This document shows, piece after piece, positions 15,968 through 31,810 of a stretch of DNA of 64,000 nt. The stretch covers positions 372,001 through 436,000 of the forward strand of contig NZ_BDBE01000025.1 of the NCBI RefSeq assembly GCF_001612825.1. The letters run 5' to 3'. The notes beneath the pieces were generated by a model, which made no database searches, was not told the DNA's origin, and saw only the letters and a program-made list of their open reading frames with translations. Numbering within the stretch: position 1 is the first letter of the stretch; each line of letters opens with the position of its first letter. This stretch comes from Nocardia caishijiensis NBRC 108228. Its GTDB lineage: Bacteria; Actinomycetota; Actinomycetes; Mycobacteriales; Mycobacteriaceae. Position numbers and translations under genes: made by a program.

Positions 15968-16612
15968 GTGAGCGGGGATTCCGGGCGGGCGGCGACGGAA
16001 CCGATCGGCATCGACTTGGTCGCGCCCGAAGTGTTCGCCCCGATGCTGCGAAAACTCTCCCTCGGCGCGTTCGCCGTCGGTGTCGTGGTGACGCTGGTGG
16101 CCTCGCTCTGGTTGGGCCGGTCCTATGCCGTGCTGCTCGGCCTGATCGTCGCGGTGCCGACCCTCGCGTACGCGACGGCGTTCAAACGCAGGCGAATGTG
16201 GTTGCAGGGCACGGTGATCCATGCCCGCCGCCTCGTCGGTGAACGTCGGATCGACCTGGCCGACACGGCCGGTGCGCAACTGCTGGTGTTCCCCGGCAGG
16301 CTCAGCCGCATCGTGCTGCGTGTGACGGCGGGCGAGGACACCCAGCTGGTGCCGCTGGCCATGTACACCGACGCGGGCAGCGGTCGCGAGCTGCACCTGC
16401 TCGGCCTGCGCAAGCTGGCCGACGCCCTGGCCTCGGCGCCGCTGGCCGCCGCGGTCGCCGTCTCCGAAGTCCTGGTCGCACAGTTGCGCGCCGAGGCGCG
16501 TGACGCCGGGCTCGACGAACGACCGCTGTATCGCGGCGTCCGCCTGGTCCGCGCGCAGGATGCCGTGTCACCGGTGGTGCTCACGGATTCGCAAGTGGCC
16601 GAACTGGTCTGA
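15968..16612 (+). CDS. Two-helix membrane protein with a cytoplasmic alpha+beta domain
   Basis: A 214-residue protein. I chose GTG 15968 because GAGAGGGA lies six bases upstream. Two membrane helices form a hairpin (about residues 31-50 and 53-69, GAFAVGVVVTLVASLWLG and VLLGLIVAVPTLAYATAF) directly followed by a basic KRRRMW and a soluble domain rich in beta strands. The layout resembles small PH-like membrane proteins, but I cannot confirm the family. It is expressed toward the Ag85-like gene and ends two bases short of that gene's stop. Function unknown. Confidence 0.75.
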   Translation: MSGDSGRAATEPIGIDLVAPEVFAPMLRKLSLGAFAVGVVVTLVASLWLGRSYAVLLGLIVAVPTLAYATAFKRRRMWLQGTVIHARRLVGERRIDLADTAGAQLLVFPGRLSRIVLRVTAGEDTQLVPLAMYTDAGSGRELHLLGLRKLADALASAPLAAAVAVSEVLVAQLRAEARDAGLDERPLYRGVRLVRAQDAVSPVVLTDSQVAELV

Positions 16613-16614
16613 GC

Positions 16615-17694
16615 CTACGGCTCGAGCAGCGGGGCGACGCGCTCCCAGTAGGTGTGCATGTCCTGTTCCCAGTAACCCCACGAATGGGTGCCCGCCGGAC
16701 GGAAGTCGAAGTCGGCCGGGATGCCGAGTGCGGCGAGCCGGTCACGCAGGAGTCGAGTGCACACCACGGTGATCGCGTCGAGCACGCCGCCGATCACCAG
16801 TTGATCGATCAGTTTGACCGGACTCCGCCCGATACCCGGCCCGTCGAGGGTGTCCAGCGGACCGGGCAGGCCGTTGCCGGTGCTCACATACACTCCGACG
16901 CCGCGCAGCTTCTCGGCATGGAGCGCCACGTCGTTGGCACCCCAGGCCGGGTCGGTGGGCGGTCCCCACATGTTCAGCGGGTTGCCGCGGCGCGCGGTGA
17001 CGATGGAGGCGACCATCGCCTGACCCGCCGGATTGCTGGTCTGCACGCACCCGCTGAACGAGCCGACCATCTGGAAGCGGTGCGGTGCTTCCTGTGCCAT
17101 GCGGAAGACCGCCGAGCTGGCCATGGACAACCCCGCGACCGCGTCGCGCCCGGTGCCGTGGAACGCGGAGTCGATGATGGGCGGCAGTTCGGTGGTGAGG
17201 AAGGTGAGCCAGCGGTTGCGTCCGGTGCCGGGATCGTCGGACCGCCAGTCGGTGTAGAAGGTGCCCGCACCACCGATCGGCATCACGACGGTGGCCTGCT
17301 TGCCGGTGAAGAAGTTCAGGGCGTCGGTTTTGGTGAACCAGTTGCTGCCCTCGCGCCAGTCGAGGGTGTCGGTGCCGCCGTCGACGCCGTTGATCAGATA
17401 CAGCGACCCCGCGGGCGCGTCCGGATCCGCGGCCGGGATCACCGCGACGGTGACCGGTCGGTTCATCGCCGCCGAGTGCACCGTCAGGTCGATCACCCGG
17501 CCCGGACCGTTCGCCGTGGCGGCTACCGCGAACGACCCGTTCGGTGCGGGCCGGGCCGCGTCCATCGCCCGGGCGGCCACCAGTTCCGGCGCCGCCTGGG
17601 CGGACACGGCGACGGGCAGACCCGCGACGGTGAGCGCCACCGCCAGGACGAGCCGTCGCACCAGCGTCTTCACCACTGTCATCTCTCCGTTCAT
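16615..17694 (-). CDS. Secreted Ag85/mycolyltransferase-like esterase of the lipid locus
   Basis: A 359-residue exported alpha/beta hydrolase. The N-terminus is a Sec signal (basic VRR, hydrophobic core, cleavage near SAQAAP). The nucleophile elbow is GLSMAS with Ser190, and the catalytic His is His337 in GTHSWGYW, followed by a C-terminal YW-rich helix; this is the antigen 85 / S-formylglutathione hydrolase-like esterase pattern. Members transfer mycolic or other acyl groups between trehalose-based lipids, or hydrolyse esters, outside the membrane. The ATG at 17694 overlaps the stop of the glycosyltransferase gene (ATGA). I infer that it transfers or trims acyl groups on the lipid made by this locus. 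Confidence 0.88.
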   Translation of the reverse strand: MNGEMTVVKTLVRRLVLAVALTVAGLPVAVSAQAAPELVAARAMDAARPAPNGSFAVAATANGPGRVIDLTVHSAAMNRPVTVAVIPAADPDAPAGSLYLINGVDGGTDTLDWREGSNWFTKTDALNFFTGKQATVVMPIGGAGTFYTDWRSDDPGTGRNRWLTFLTTELPPIIDSAFHGTGRDAVAGLSMASSAVFRMAQEAPHRFQMVGSFSGCVQTSNPAGQAMVASIVTARRGNPLNMWGPPTDPAWGANDVALHAEKLRGVGVYVSTGNGLPGPLDTLDGPGIGRSPVKLIDQLVIGGVLDAITVVCTRLLRDRLAALGIPADFDFRPAGTHSWGYWEQDMHTYWERVAPLLEP

Positions 17695-19253
17695 CGCGCG
17701 TGCCTGGTGGTTCCGTCGACGAGCCGCAGCTCCCGGGCATCGGGCCACAGCGCCGACCACGGTCTGCTCGGCCCGGTGCACAGCCACACCGCGACACCTC
17801 GGTTCACGCCGGGAAAGCCGAGCGTTTCGTCCACGTGGCTGAGCAGGGTGGTGCTCGCGAAACGAGTACGCAGGCCCGTTTCGGGGCCGTCGACCCCGAC
17901 GTAGAGGACCGTCGTCGCGCTGTCCGGGGGTGCGCCGAAGTAGCCGTAGCCCCGATTGGGGCTGTACACCGTCGGCAGTCCGGCCGCCGGACCGTATTCC
18001 TCCAGTGCCGCTGCCTGCCAATAGTTCTGGGTCACGATCACCAATCCGGCGCGCTGCCGCGCGGTCAGCTGCGCGTGTGCCCAGGTCACCGAGTCGACCA
18101 GGTCCTCCCAACCGCTCGGCCCGAACAGCACACTGCGCGAGTGGATCTGGGCGTAGTCCTCGGTGGCGGTGCGCAGCGCCGATTCCGGCCGGGGCAGCGC
18201 GAGGACGAGTGCGACACAGATCGTCGTGGCCAGACCGGCGACCGCCCCGCCGAAGACCAGTCCACGCCGCGACAGTCCCCGGTCCGTCAGATACACCGCG
18301 CCCGCGGCGAACAGACCGGGGAAAGCCCCCGCCACGAAGTAGGGCCGAAGTCCCGCGAGCACCACCGCGCTCAGCCCGATCGCGATCATCGGGATCAGAA
18401 ACCGGTACGGCCGGAACCGCGGCGACCGCAGTCCCGCCCACATCCCCACGAGCAGCAGCAACCCGCCCACCCCGGTGACCTGGATCATCGTCCACGGTGC
18501 CGCGAGCACGCCCGCCGTGGCGAGCTGCTCGGCCCGCACGATCGCGCCCATCGCCAGCTGCGGCCACCCGTTGCGGTGCTGCCACCACAGGATCGGCACG
18601 GCCGAGCCGACCAGCAGTGCCGAACCGAGCCACCAGGCGGGCCGCCGCAGCATCGCGCGCGGACCGAACACCGCGACGCCGAACGCGAGGACCGCCCAGA
18701 TGATCGGAATCAGCCACTTGACCTGGAAGTCGAGCGCGGCCACCGCCCCCGCCGCGAGCAGCAGCCCGTCCGCGCGCGTGCGCACCCACCGGATCCACAG
18801 CCACGCGATCACAGCCGTGAGCGTGATGTCGAGCGCGAAGGTGCTCAGCATCGCCGACTGCATCACCGCCATCGGCGTGGTCGCGTAGGCCAGGGCGGCG
18901 ACGGTCTGCGGGAGCCGCCCGCCGCCGAACTCCCGGACCATCACCGCGCTGAGCACGACGGCCGCCACCGTGCACAGCAACGCGGGCAGGCGCAACGCCA
19001 CGACCGACCCCGCCGCGAGCTGATCCGACAGTGCCGCCAACAGCGGTACCAGGGGTCCCTGATCGGCGTAGCTCACCGACGGATGTCGCCCGGCCGCAAG
19101 GAAATACAGCTCGTCGCCGCCGACGCGGTAGCGATCGAGGCGGGTGAGGAACAGTACTCCCGCGACGGCCGCCACCACCGACACCTCCCGCCAGGCCAGG
19201 GCGGGCAACGCGGTATCGGGCGCCGTGGGCGACTCGACGCCGCGCAGGCTCAT
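17691..19253 (-). CDS. GT-C family (ArnT/PMT-like) membrane glycosyltransferase
   Basis: A 520-residue integral membrane protein with about 11 hydrophobic segments in its first 360 residues and a soluble C-terminal domain of about 150. The first outer loop carries GGDELYF (Asp47-Glu48), the acidic pair typical of GT39/GT83-type enzymes such as ArnT, followed by SYADQGPLVPLL. These enzymes use polyprenyl-phosphate sugars and act on the outer face of the membrane. The ATG at 19253 overlaps the mmpL stop, and the gene overlaps the esterase, so the three are co-translated. I infer that it glycosylates the exported lipid; sugar and acceptor are unknown. Confidence 0.85.
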   Translation of the reverse strand: MSLRGVESPTAPDTALPALAWREVSVVAAVAGVLFLTRLDRYRVGGDELYFLAAGRHPSVSYADQGPLVPLLAALSDQLAAGSVVALRLPALLCTVAAVVLSAVMVREFGGGRLPQTVAALAYATTPMAVMQSAMLSTFALDITLTAVIAWLWIRWVRTRADGLLLAAGAVAALDFQVKWLIPIIWAVLAFGVAVFGPRAMLRRPAWWLGSALLVGSAVPILWWQHRNGWPQLAMGAIVRAEQLATAGVLAAPWTMIQVTGVGGLLLLVGMWAGLRSPRFRPYRFLIPMIAIGLSAVVLAGLRPYFVAGAFPGLFAAGAVYLTDRGLSRRGLVFGGAVAGLATTICVALVLALPRPESALRTATEDYAQIHSRSVLFGPSGWEDLVDSVTWAHAQLTARQRAGLVIVTQNYWQAAALEEYGPAAGLPTVYSPNRGYGYFGAPPDSATTVLYVGVDGPETGLRTRFASTTLLSHVDETLGFPGVNRGVAVWLCTGPSRPWSALWPDARELRLVDGTTRHAR

Positions 19254-21451
19254 GTGTCCCGGTCCCGCTCGCCGTGAGCCATGCTCTTCGCGGGAACCCC
19301 TGGGGGAGAAGATGATTCGACGACTGGCCGCTTCAGCCAGGCAGGTGCCCACCAGCACGCCTCGCCGAGCAATCGCATCGACGCGGGTACCAGCACCAAC
19401 CGCAGCACGGTGGCGTCGATGACCAGCGCGGTGACCATGCCGAAGGCGATGTACTGCATCATCAGCAGTTCCGACAGCGCGAACGCGCCGGTCACCACCA
19501 GCAGGATCAGCGCGGCGGCGGTGATGATCCGTCCCGTCCTTGCCACTCCGGCGCGCACGGCCTCGGTGGTCGACGCCCCGGCCGCCCTGGCCTCGACGAT
19601 GCGCGAGAGCAGGAACACCTCGTAGTCGGTGGACAGGCCGTAGATCACCGACACGATGATCACCAGCACCAGCGCCATCACCGGTTGCGGCGTGAACCCG
19701 AACACGCCCGCGCCGTGACCCTCGATGAACACCCAGGTGAGCACCCCGAGGGTGGCGCCGAGCCCGAGCAGGTTCAACGCGGCGGCCTTCAACGGCAGCA
19801 CCACCGACCCGAAGGTCACCGCCAGCAACAAGGTGCTCGCGAGGAAGACGAACGCGATCATCAGCGGCATCCGCGCCACCAGCGCGTCGATGCTGTCCTG
19901 CTCGACGGCGGGCTGACCGCCGACCATCAGTGTGGCGCCCGGCGGCAGCGGCATCGAGCGCAGATGGTCGATCGTCACCTCGGCCTCGGCGCCGTCGGCC
20001 AGCACGGTGCCGGTGGTGAGCACCTGGGGCTGGAACGGTGAGCGCAACGGTGCGGGGAACGGCGCGGCCAGACCGGGTGCCCGGTTGGCGTCGGCACGCA
20101 CGATGTCGGCGGTGTCGGGATCGAAGGTGACGATGACGAGGTCGATCGGGTCGATCTGGCGCAGCGGGAACGTCGCGTCGAAATGCTGCTGGGCCAGCCG
20201 GGTGGGGTGATCCGGCGGCAGGAACTTCTCGTTGATCGACCCGAAGGCCAGGTGCTGGATCGGGAGGATCAGCATCAGCAGGCCGAGACACACCGGAACA
20301 GCCACTGCCAGTGGACGTCTCATCACCGCGCCCGCCAGCCGACCCCAGGCGTTGTCGGTCGCCCGGTCGCGCGTGAGCGGTGTGCGGAACCATGCGACAC
20401 CGAGCAGATCGACCCGCCTGCCCAGCACCGCGAGCATGGCGGGCAGCAGCGAGATCGAAGTCAGCGCGGCCAGCGAGATGGTGATCATCGCGCCGTAGGC
20501 GAACGAGCGCAGCAGACCCTGCGGGAACACCAGAATGCCCGCCGCCGCGACCACCACGATCAGCGCCGAGAACAACACGGTCCGCCCCGCGGTGGACACA
20601 CTGGCGCGCACCGCGTCCTCCACCGAGCGACCGTCGGCCAGTTCTTCCCGGAACCGGCTGAGCACGAACAGGCCGTAGTCGATGGCCAGGCCGAGCCCGA
20701 TCATCGAGACCACCGGGGACACGAAGGAATTCACCTCGGTCACCGTCGTGAGCAGGCGCAGCAACCCCCAGGCGCCGAGCATGGTCAGCCCGCCGACGAT
20801 CAGTGGCAGCGCGGCGGCGACGACGCCACCGAAGACGAAGAACAACAGGACCGCGACGGCGGGCACGGCGAGCAGTTCCACCCGCCGCTGGTCCTCGACC
20901 ATCGTGTCGTTCAACGCGGCCGCGACCGGTTGCCCGCCCGCCACCGCCATCTCGACCCCGGGAATCGTGAGCTCGTCGGCGATCTCCCGATAGTTGCGGC
21001 CCTGCTCGGTGGGGTCGAGCCCGCTGACCGCGATCGAGGCGAAGGCCTTGTCGCGCGTGGGCGAGCCGAAGACCTCGGGCATCGCTGTCCCGGTGTCGGT
21101 CGGCCAGTACGCGCCGTTGACCCGGTCGATGCGGTCGGGGAACCGCTGCGGCAGGCTGTTGAGCCCCGCCACCACGGTGGCGGCGAAGGCGGGGTCGTCG
21201 ACGGTGGTGCCCTCCGGTGCGTGGAACACCAGCAGCAGGTCGGAACTGTGGTCGCGGCCGAAGGCGTTGTCGCGCACGTGGGCCGTGCGCACCGACTCCG
21301 AGGACGGGTCGTCGAACCCGCTCGAACTCAGGTCGGCGCCGAGCCCGAGACCATAGGCGCCCAGCGCCAGCAATCCCGCGACCACGGCCACGATGACGGC
21401 GTATTTGCGCCGCACGACGAAATCGCCCCACTGCCTCGAATCGGCGTACAC
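19250..21451 (-). CDS. MmpL-family (RND) lipid transporter
   Basis: A 733-residue RND transporter with two repeats: a first helix (residues 17-34), an outer domain, a five-helix bundle, then a second copy. The two proton-relay Asp-Tyr pairs known from MmpL proteins are present: D258-Y259 (GLAIDYGLFVLSR) and D609-Y610 (GLSTDYEVFLLSR). There is no long cytoplasmic C-terminal domain, so it is shorter than M. tuberculosis MmpL8 or MmpL10. I chose GTG 21451 (GGAG six bases upstream); the frame stays open to 21598 but that stretch is AT-rich and unlike coding sequence here. It is divergent from the PKS and would export the polyketide-derived lipid. Confidence 0.9.
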   Translation of the reverse strand: MYADSRQWGDFVVRRKYAVIVAVVAGLLALGAYGLGLGADLSSSGFDDPSSESVRTAHVRDNAFGRDHSSDLLLVFHAPEGTTVDDPAFAATVVAGLNSLPQRFPDRIDRVNGAYWPTDTGTAMPEVFGSPTRDKAFASIAVSGLDPTEQGRNYREIADELTIPGVEMAVAGGQPVAAALNDTMVEDQRRVELLAVPAVAVLLFFVFGGVVAAALPLIVGGLTMLGAWGLLRLLTTVTEVNSFVSPVVSMIGLGLAIDYGLFVLSRFREELADGRSVEDAVRASVSTAGRTVLFSALIVVVAAAGILVFPQGLLRSFAYGAMITISLAALTSISLLPAMLAVLGRRVDLLGVAWFRTPLTRDRATDNAWGRLAGAVMRRPLAVAVPVCLGLLMLILPIQHLAFGSINEKFLPPDHPTRLAQQHFDATFPLRQIDPIDLVIVTFDPDTADIVRADANRAPGLAAPFPAPLRSPFQPQVLTTGTVLADGAEAEVTIDHLRSMPLPPGATLMVGGQPAVEQDSIDALVARMPLMIAFVFLASTLLLAVTFGSVVLPLKAAALNLLGLGATLGVLTWVFIEGHGAGVFGFTPQPVMALVLVIIVSVIYGLSTDYEVFLLSRIVEARAAGASTTEAVRAGVARTGRIITAAALILLVVTGAFALSELLMMQYIAFGMVTALVIDATVLRLVLVPASMRLLGEACWWAPAWLKRPVVESSSPPGVPAKSMAHGERDRDT

Positions 21452-21512
21452 ATCCGGCTCCCAACGATATTTCGCGATGGGGTCGAACTTGTCACCGCCG
21501 ATGGTCCGATGG

Positions 21513-21599
21513 TCGGTGAAACACCGATATTGCGGTCGGTCACAACGAATTACGGAATTGCCTTGTGAACCGTGACCTCGCGATATAGGGCCGGTCACA
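21513..21599. promoter_or_regulatory. Candidate operator elements between mmpL and the PKS gene
   Basis: The divergent intergenic region (21452-21725) is markedly AT-richer than its surroundings. It contains an inverted repeat TCGGTG-AAA-CACCGA at 21513-21527 and two similar direct copies of GATATNGNGNCGGTCACA (21526-21544 and 21582-21599, the second one base shorter). Such spaced direct repeats beside an inverted repeat suggest a regulator acting on both arms. A TTGACA at 21675-21680 has no convincing -10 partner. Confidence 0.4.
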
Positions 21600-21725
21600 G
21601 GCGCTCGCGCGACCCGCAGTCAGAAATTCCAGACGTCGGTTATCGAACGATCGACACGGTGGCGGCCTTCTACGTTGACAGCAACGGTCTTTTTGCCACG
21701 GACCGGTCGAACCGGAGGAAATTGC

Positions 21726-28147
<6,422 letters not shown>

Positions 28148-28148
<1 letters not shown>

Positions 28149-29554
28149 TGGTCGAGTTCGGACTCATCGATGAGTGGCGGCCCGCGCCGGGACGGCTCGT
28201 GACCTGGTTCGCCTCGGCGGACTCGGTCGCGCGCGCGGCCCGGGCCCCGGCCCACCCGGCGCCGCCGTCACTGCAACAGGAACAGTATCTGCGTCTGGCC
28301 GCCCGGCACGCGGGGGCGGACTTCCGTTTCTCGGGCCTGTGCCTGGTGACCGCGCGGATCCCCACCGCCGACCTGGATCATGACGCCATCACCCGGGCCA
28401 TCCACAAGTTCCTGCTGCGCCACGACACGTTCCGCACCTGGTTCACCGTCGAACCGACCGGTGCGGTGCGTCGTCACCTGGTGCCCGAGGCCGATGTGGA
28501 GTTCCTCCCCGTCGACTACGGTCACATCGACGACCCCGAGGCCATCTGCCGCCACGTCGAGAAGACCACACCCGGTCCGTTCCAATGGGATTGCTTCACC
28601 TTCGGCGCCATCGAGCACGAGGACTCGACCACCGTCTACCTGGCCGTGGACCACCTGCACACCGACGGCCTCGGCCAGTACCTCTCGGCCGCCGACTTCG
28701 CCCAGCTCTACGCCGCCGAGCTGTGGCCCGACGCCGACCCGCTCGCCCCCGCGGCGAGCTACCTGGACTACTGCCGCAACGAACGGTTCCTCAGCGATCA
28801 GCAGACACTGGCCTCGGCCGGGGTGAAGAAGTGGCTGGCGTTGTTGCGCGGCAACGACAACCGGCTGCCCGGCTTCCCGCTCGACCTCGGGAAGAAGACC
28901 GACGGATACCACCGCAGCGCCCACCGCGGCATCGTGCTGCTCGACGAGGAACAGGGCGAGCGCTTCGAGGCGGTCTGCCGCGCCAACAGCGCCGATTTCG
29001 CCGGTGGGGTGTTCGCCGCGGCCGCGCTGGCCGAACGCGAACTGGTCGGGTCGGACTACTACTTCGGCATGACCCCGGTGAGCACCAGAACCTCGGCGGC
29101 GGAGAACAATTCGGTCGGCTGGTACGTCACGCTGGTCCCCGTCGCGTTCCCACTGCCCGAACGGCTGACGATCGGTCGCGCGATCAGGACCGCCCAGCGC
29201 GCCTACGACAGCGGGCTGCTGCTGGCGCCCACCTCGTTCCACCGCGTCCTCGAGCTGTTGCCCGCCGACTCGGAGATCAAGACCGAACCGGGCTGGGTCA
29301 CACCGATGATCTCGTTCATCGACGCCAGGGACTTCCTCGGCAACGAACTGTTCGACAGCCTGCACGCCGGTGTGTTCGCCAACCGCGCCGCGTCCGAGGA
29401 AGCGCTGATCTGGATCAACCGGTTGCCGGGGCAGACCTCGCTGAGCGTCATCTTCCCCGACACCGCTATCGCCCAGGAGAACGTTGGCCGCTACCTCGAC
29501 ACCATGAAGTCCGTGTTCGGAGCCATCATCGACAGTGCCGCGGAGATCCAGTGA
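28148..29554 (+). CDS. Polyketide-associated (Pap-type) acyltransferase
   Basis: A 468-residue condensation-domain enzyme. The active-site motif is HLHTDG, an HxxxDG with His169 and Asp173, and NSVGWYV fits the structural DFGWG-like region. Pap enzymes move the polyketide acyl chain from the PKS carrier domain to a hydroxyl of a sugar or diol, as PapA1/PapA3 do on trehalose lipids and PapA5 on phthiocerol. The ATG shares one base with the PKS stop (TGATG), so it is translated with the PKS and is the obvious off-loading enzyme. The acceptor is unknown. Sequence from about residue 45 (QQEQYLRL) matches the start of such domains; the first 40 residues are a lead-in as in PapA1/PapA2. Confidence 0.9.
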
Positions 29555-30267
29555 TCCGAGAAGAATTCGTTCCCTCCGTCTTCCGTGACCCGTTCATCCC
29601 CGACGGCGAGAAGTCGATCTATCACGTCGGCGTCGCCGGTGCGCCCGCCGAGGTCGAGGTGTCGCAGGTGGTCGCGCACCATCGCGGCGGCTACCAGACG
29701 ACACTCGAGGTCGGCCCCGTGCGACGCGACCGTGGCGGGCGCGAGCCGGTGATGACGATCGAGCAGCACATCGGCCGCATCGACGGTCGCCTGCACGCGG
29801 AAACCTATCGCGCGCAGACCTACTCGGGCGCGACGCTGGTGTCACGGGAGGAGGCGAACTTCGTCGACACCGTGCACCTGCGGCCCGGTGGCCCGGCCGA
29901 ACCGTACCCGGCGAACGTGATGCCGATCGCCGCCGGGCTCACCCTGCTGCGTGGCCTGGACTTCGCCGAGGGACTGATGGAGACCGTGGACGTGTGGTTG
30001 GCGTTCTCGGTGCACTGGCCGCTGCTGGTGCGGGTGGACAAGCAGGTGGTGCTGGCCGGGCCCGCCGGAGTGTTCTCCTGCTGGCAGGTCCGGTTGCGGC
30101 CGGGGTTCGAGCACGTGAACGGGATGCTGGACAAGATGGTCGGGTCGGTCGTCCCGCCCTTCCTCGCCCATTTCGAGGTGGCCGCGCCGCACCGGCTGGT
30201 GCAGCTGAGTTTTCCGACCCAGATGTCGATGTCGGCACCGCGCGCGACGATGGAGTTGGTGTCGTGA
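29551..30267 (+). CDS. Unknown protein of the lipid locus (possible beta-barrel lipid-binding fold)
   Basis: A 238-residue protein with GTG start overlapping the Pap stop (GTGA) and its own stop overlapping the MFS start. It has no signal peptide or membrane helix. The sequence alternates hydrophobic and polar residues as in beta-rich folds, with a segment VLAGPAGVFSCWQVRLRPGF and a C-terminal PHRLVQLSFP. That ending loosely resembles DUF3108-like lipocalin-type domains, which I offer only as a guess. Tight coupling between acyltransferase and exporter suggests that it handles the lipid product or intermediate. I do not recognise a mycobacterial counterpart. Confidence 0.7.
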   Translation: MIREEFVPSVFRDPFIPDGEKSIYHVGVAGAPAEVEVSQVVAHHRGGYQTTLEVGPVRRDRGGREPVMTIEQHIGRIDGRLHAETYRAQTYSGATLVSREEANFVDTVHLRPGGPAEPYPANVMPIAAGLTLLRGLDFAEGLMETVDVWLAFSVHWPLLVRVDKQVVLAGPAGVFSCWQVRLRPGFEHVNGMLDKMVGSVVPPFLAHFEVAAPHRLVQLSFPTQMSMSAPRATMELVS

Positions 30268-31706
30268 GCAGCGGGTCGCGTCCGCCCGAACTCGGCGCGT
30301 GGCTGGCCTTCGGCGCCTGTCTCATCGCGGTGTTCATGCAGATGATCGACGTGACGATCGTCAACACGGCACTGCCGAACCTGACCGCCGACCTCGGCGC
30401 CTCCCGCGCGGCGCAGCTGCTGGTGATCTCGGGCTATGCCCTGGCCTTCGCCTGCACCCTGCTCACCGCCGCCCGCATCGGGGCGATGGTCGGCAGGCGA
30501 ACCATGTTCCTGGTGTCGGTCGCCGCCTTCACCGCGGCCTCGGTGTGGTGCGGAGTGGCCGACGGCGCGACCGAACTGGTGATCGCCCGGGTGGTGCAGG
30601 GCGCGGCCGGGGCGGGGATGGCCGCGCAGACGATCGCGATCCTCACCGCCGGGTTCCCGCGCGAACGCCACCCCCTGGTGTTCGCGCTGTACGGGGGCGT
30701 GGCCGGGTTCGCCGGAATGCTCGGGCCGATCGTCGGTGGCGTGCTGCTCACCCTCGACATCGGTGGCTGGGGGTGGCGTTCGGTGTTCCTGATCAACCTG
30801 CCGATCGGGCTGTTCGCGTTCGCACTGGCCTGGAAATTCCTCGACCGCACCAGACCCGAAGGGCGGCACCGGCTCGACCTCCTCGGCGCCGCGCTGTCCG
30901 GGCTCGGCCTTTTCGCCCTGATCGCGGGCATGGCCCGGATCCAACAGTACGGGTGGCGCCCCGATCTGATCGCCGTCGTCGGTGCGGGCCTGGCACTGAC
31001 CGCGGTGTTCGTGGCCCAGCAGCGGCAGCGGACCGCTCGGGGCGCGTCGCCACTGGTGCGCCTGGACCTGTTCCACAAGACCGGATTTCGCGTGGGTTCG
31101 GTGCTGGTCGGGGTATTCTTCGGCCTGTTCACCGCGTTCGTGTTCGCCGCATCGATCACGATGCAGGACGTGCTCGGCTATTCACCGCTGCTCACCGGCA
31201 TGGTGATGACCCTGTTCGCCCTCGGCGCCGGGGCAGGGGCGATCGGATCGCTGATCCTGGTGCCGCGCTTGGACATCTGGGCGCTGGCCGGGGGAATCGC
31301 GCTGTTCGGCGGCTGCATCGGCGCGGGCGGGGTGTACCTGTACCTGGTGGACGGGATAGCGAGCGCGCTGCTGTGCGCGGGGCCGGTGTTCGCGGCGGGG
31401 TTCGGGGTGGGGGTGTTCGGCGTACAGCTGCAGCCGATGATGCTGTCGGGGCTCGACGGCGACCGGATGGCCGAGGCGTCCGGGGTGCTGCCCACCATCG
31501 AACAGGTCGGCAACGCGGTCGGATTGGCGGTGTTGACCACAGTGTTCTTCAGGTCGCACAGCCTCGGCGGCGCGATCATGATGATGGGCGCCATCTGCGG
31601 TGTCGCCCTCCTTCTCGCCGCGCTGACCTTGGCGATGCCCGGGCGAGAGCAGCGCGAGGCAGCCGCTGTCGGCGTTTCCACCGAGGAGGTGCTCGACGGC
31701 GCCTGA
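30264..31706 (+). CDS. MFS (DHA2/EmrB-type) exporter of the lipid locus
   Basis: A 480-residue transporter with about 14 hydrophobic helices. The helix-1 motif MQMIDVTIVNTALPNL is the DHA2 signature, motif A reads GAMVGRRTMF, and motif C-like GGVAGFAGMLGPIVGG follows. These are proton-driven multidrug or lipid exporters. GTG 30264 overlaps the preceding stop. Its presence as the last gene of the PKS arm, in a locus that already has an MmpL, is unusual and suggests a second export or flipping step, or self-protection. The 104 bases after it carry only weak overlapping hairpins. Confidence 0.9.
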   Translation: MSSGSRPPELGAWLAFGACLIAVFMQMIDVTIVNTALPNLTADLGASRAAQLLVISGYALAFACTLLTAARIGAMVGRRTMFLVSVAAFTAASVWCGVADGATELVIARVVQGAAGAGMAAQTIAILTAGFPRERHPLVFALYGGVAGFAGMLGPIVGGVLLTLDIGGWGWRSVFLINLPIGLFAFALAWKFLDRTRPEGRHRLDLLGAALSGLGLFALIAGMARIQQYGWRPDLIAVVGAGLALTAVFVAQQRQRTARGASPLVRLDLFHKTGFRVGSVLVGVFFGLFTAFVFAASITMQDVLGYSPLLTGMVMTLFALGAGAGAIGSLILVPRLDIWALAGGIALFGGCIGAGGVYLYLVDGIASALLCAGPVFAAGFGVGVFGVQLQPMMLSGLDGDRMAEASGVLPTIEQVGNAVGLAVLTTVFFRSHSLGGAIMMMGAICGVALLLAALTLAMPGREQREAAAVGVSTEEVLDGA

Positions 31707-31810
31707 CGAGGTGGAGCCCGATGTGCACGGCGACAGCGGTCGGCTCGGTCGACGTACCGAGGCCGAGCCCTGGAATGTGGTTGTCGCGCGACGCGGCTCA
31801 CGCCGGGCAC

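Noticed and set aside
19254..21464. Upstream extension of the glycosyltransferase frame through mmpL
   Set aside because: Residues upstream of the ATG at 19253 are Arg/Gly/Ala shadow sequence in the mmpL coding region.
21675..21680. TTGACA as a -35 for the PKS gene
   Set aside because: No acceptable -10 hexamer at 16-19 bases downstream.
31742..31769. Hairpin between the MFS and radical SAM genes
   Set aside because: Two mutually exclusive short stems (6-7 bases) with no T-tract; too weak to call a terminator.
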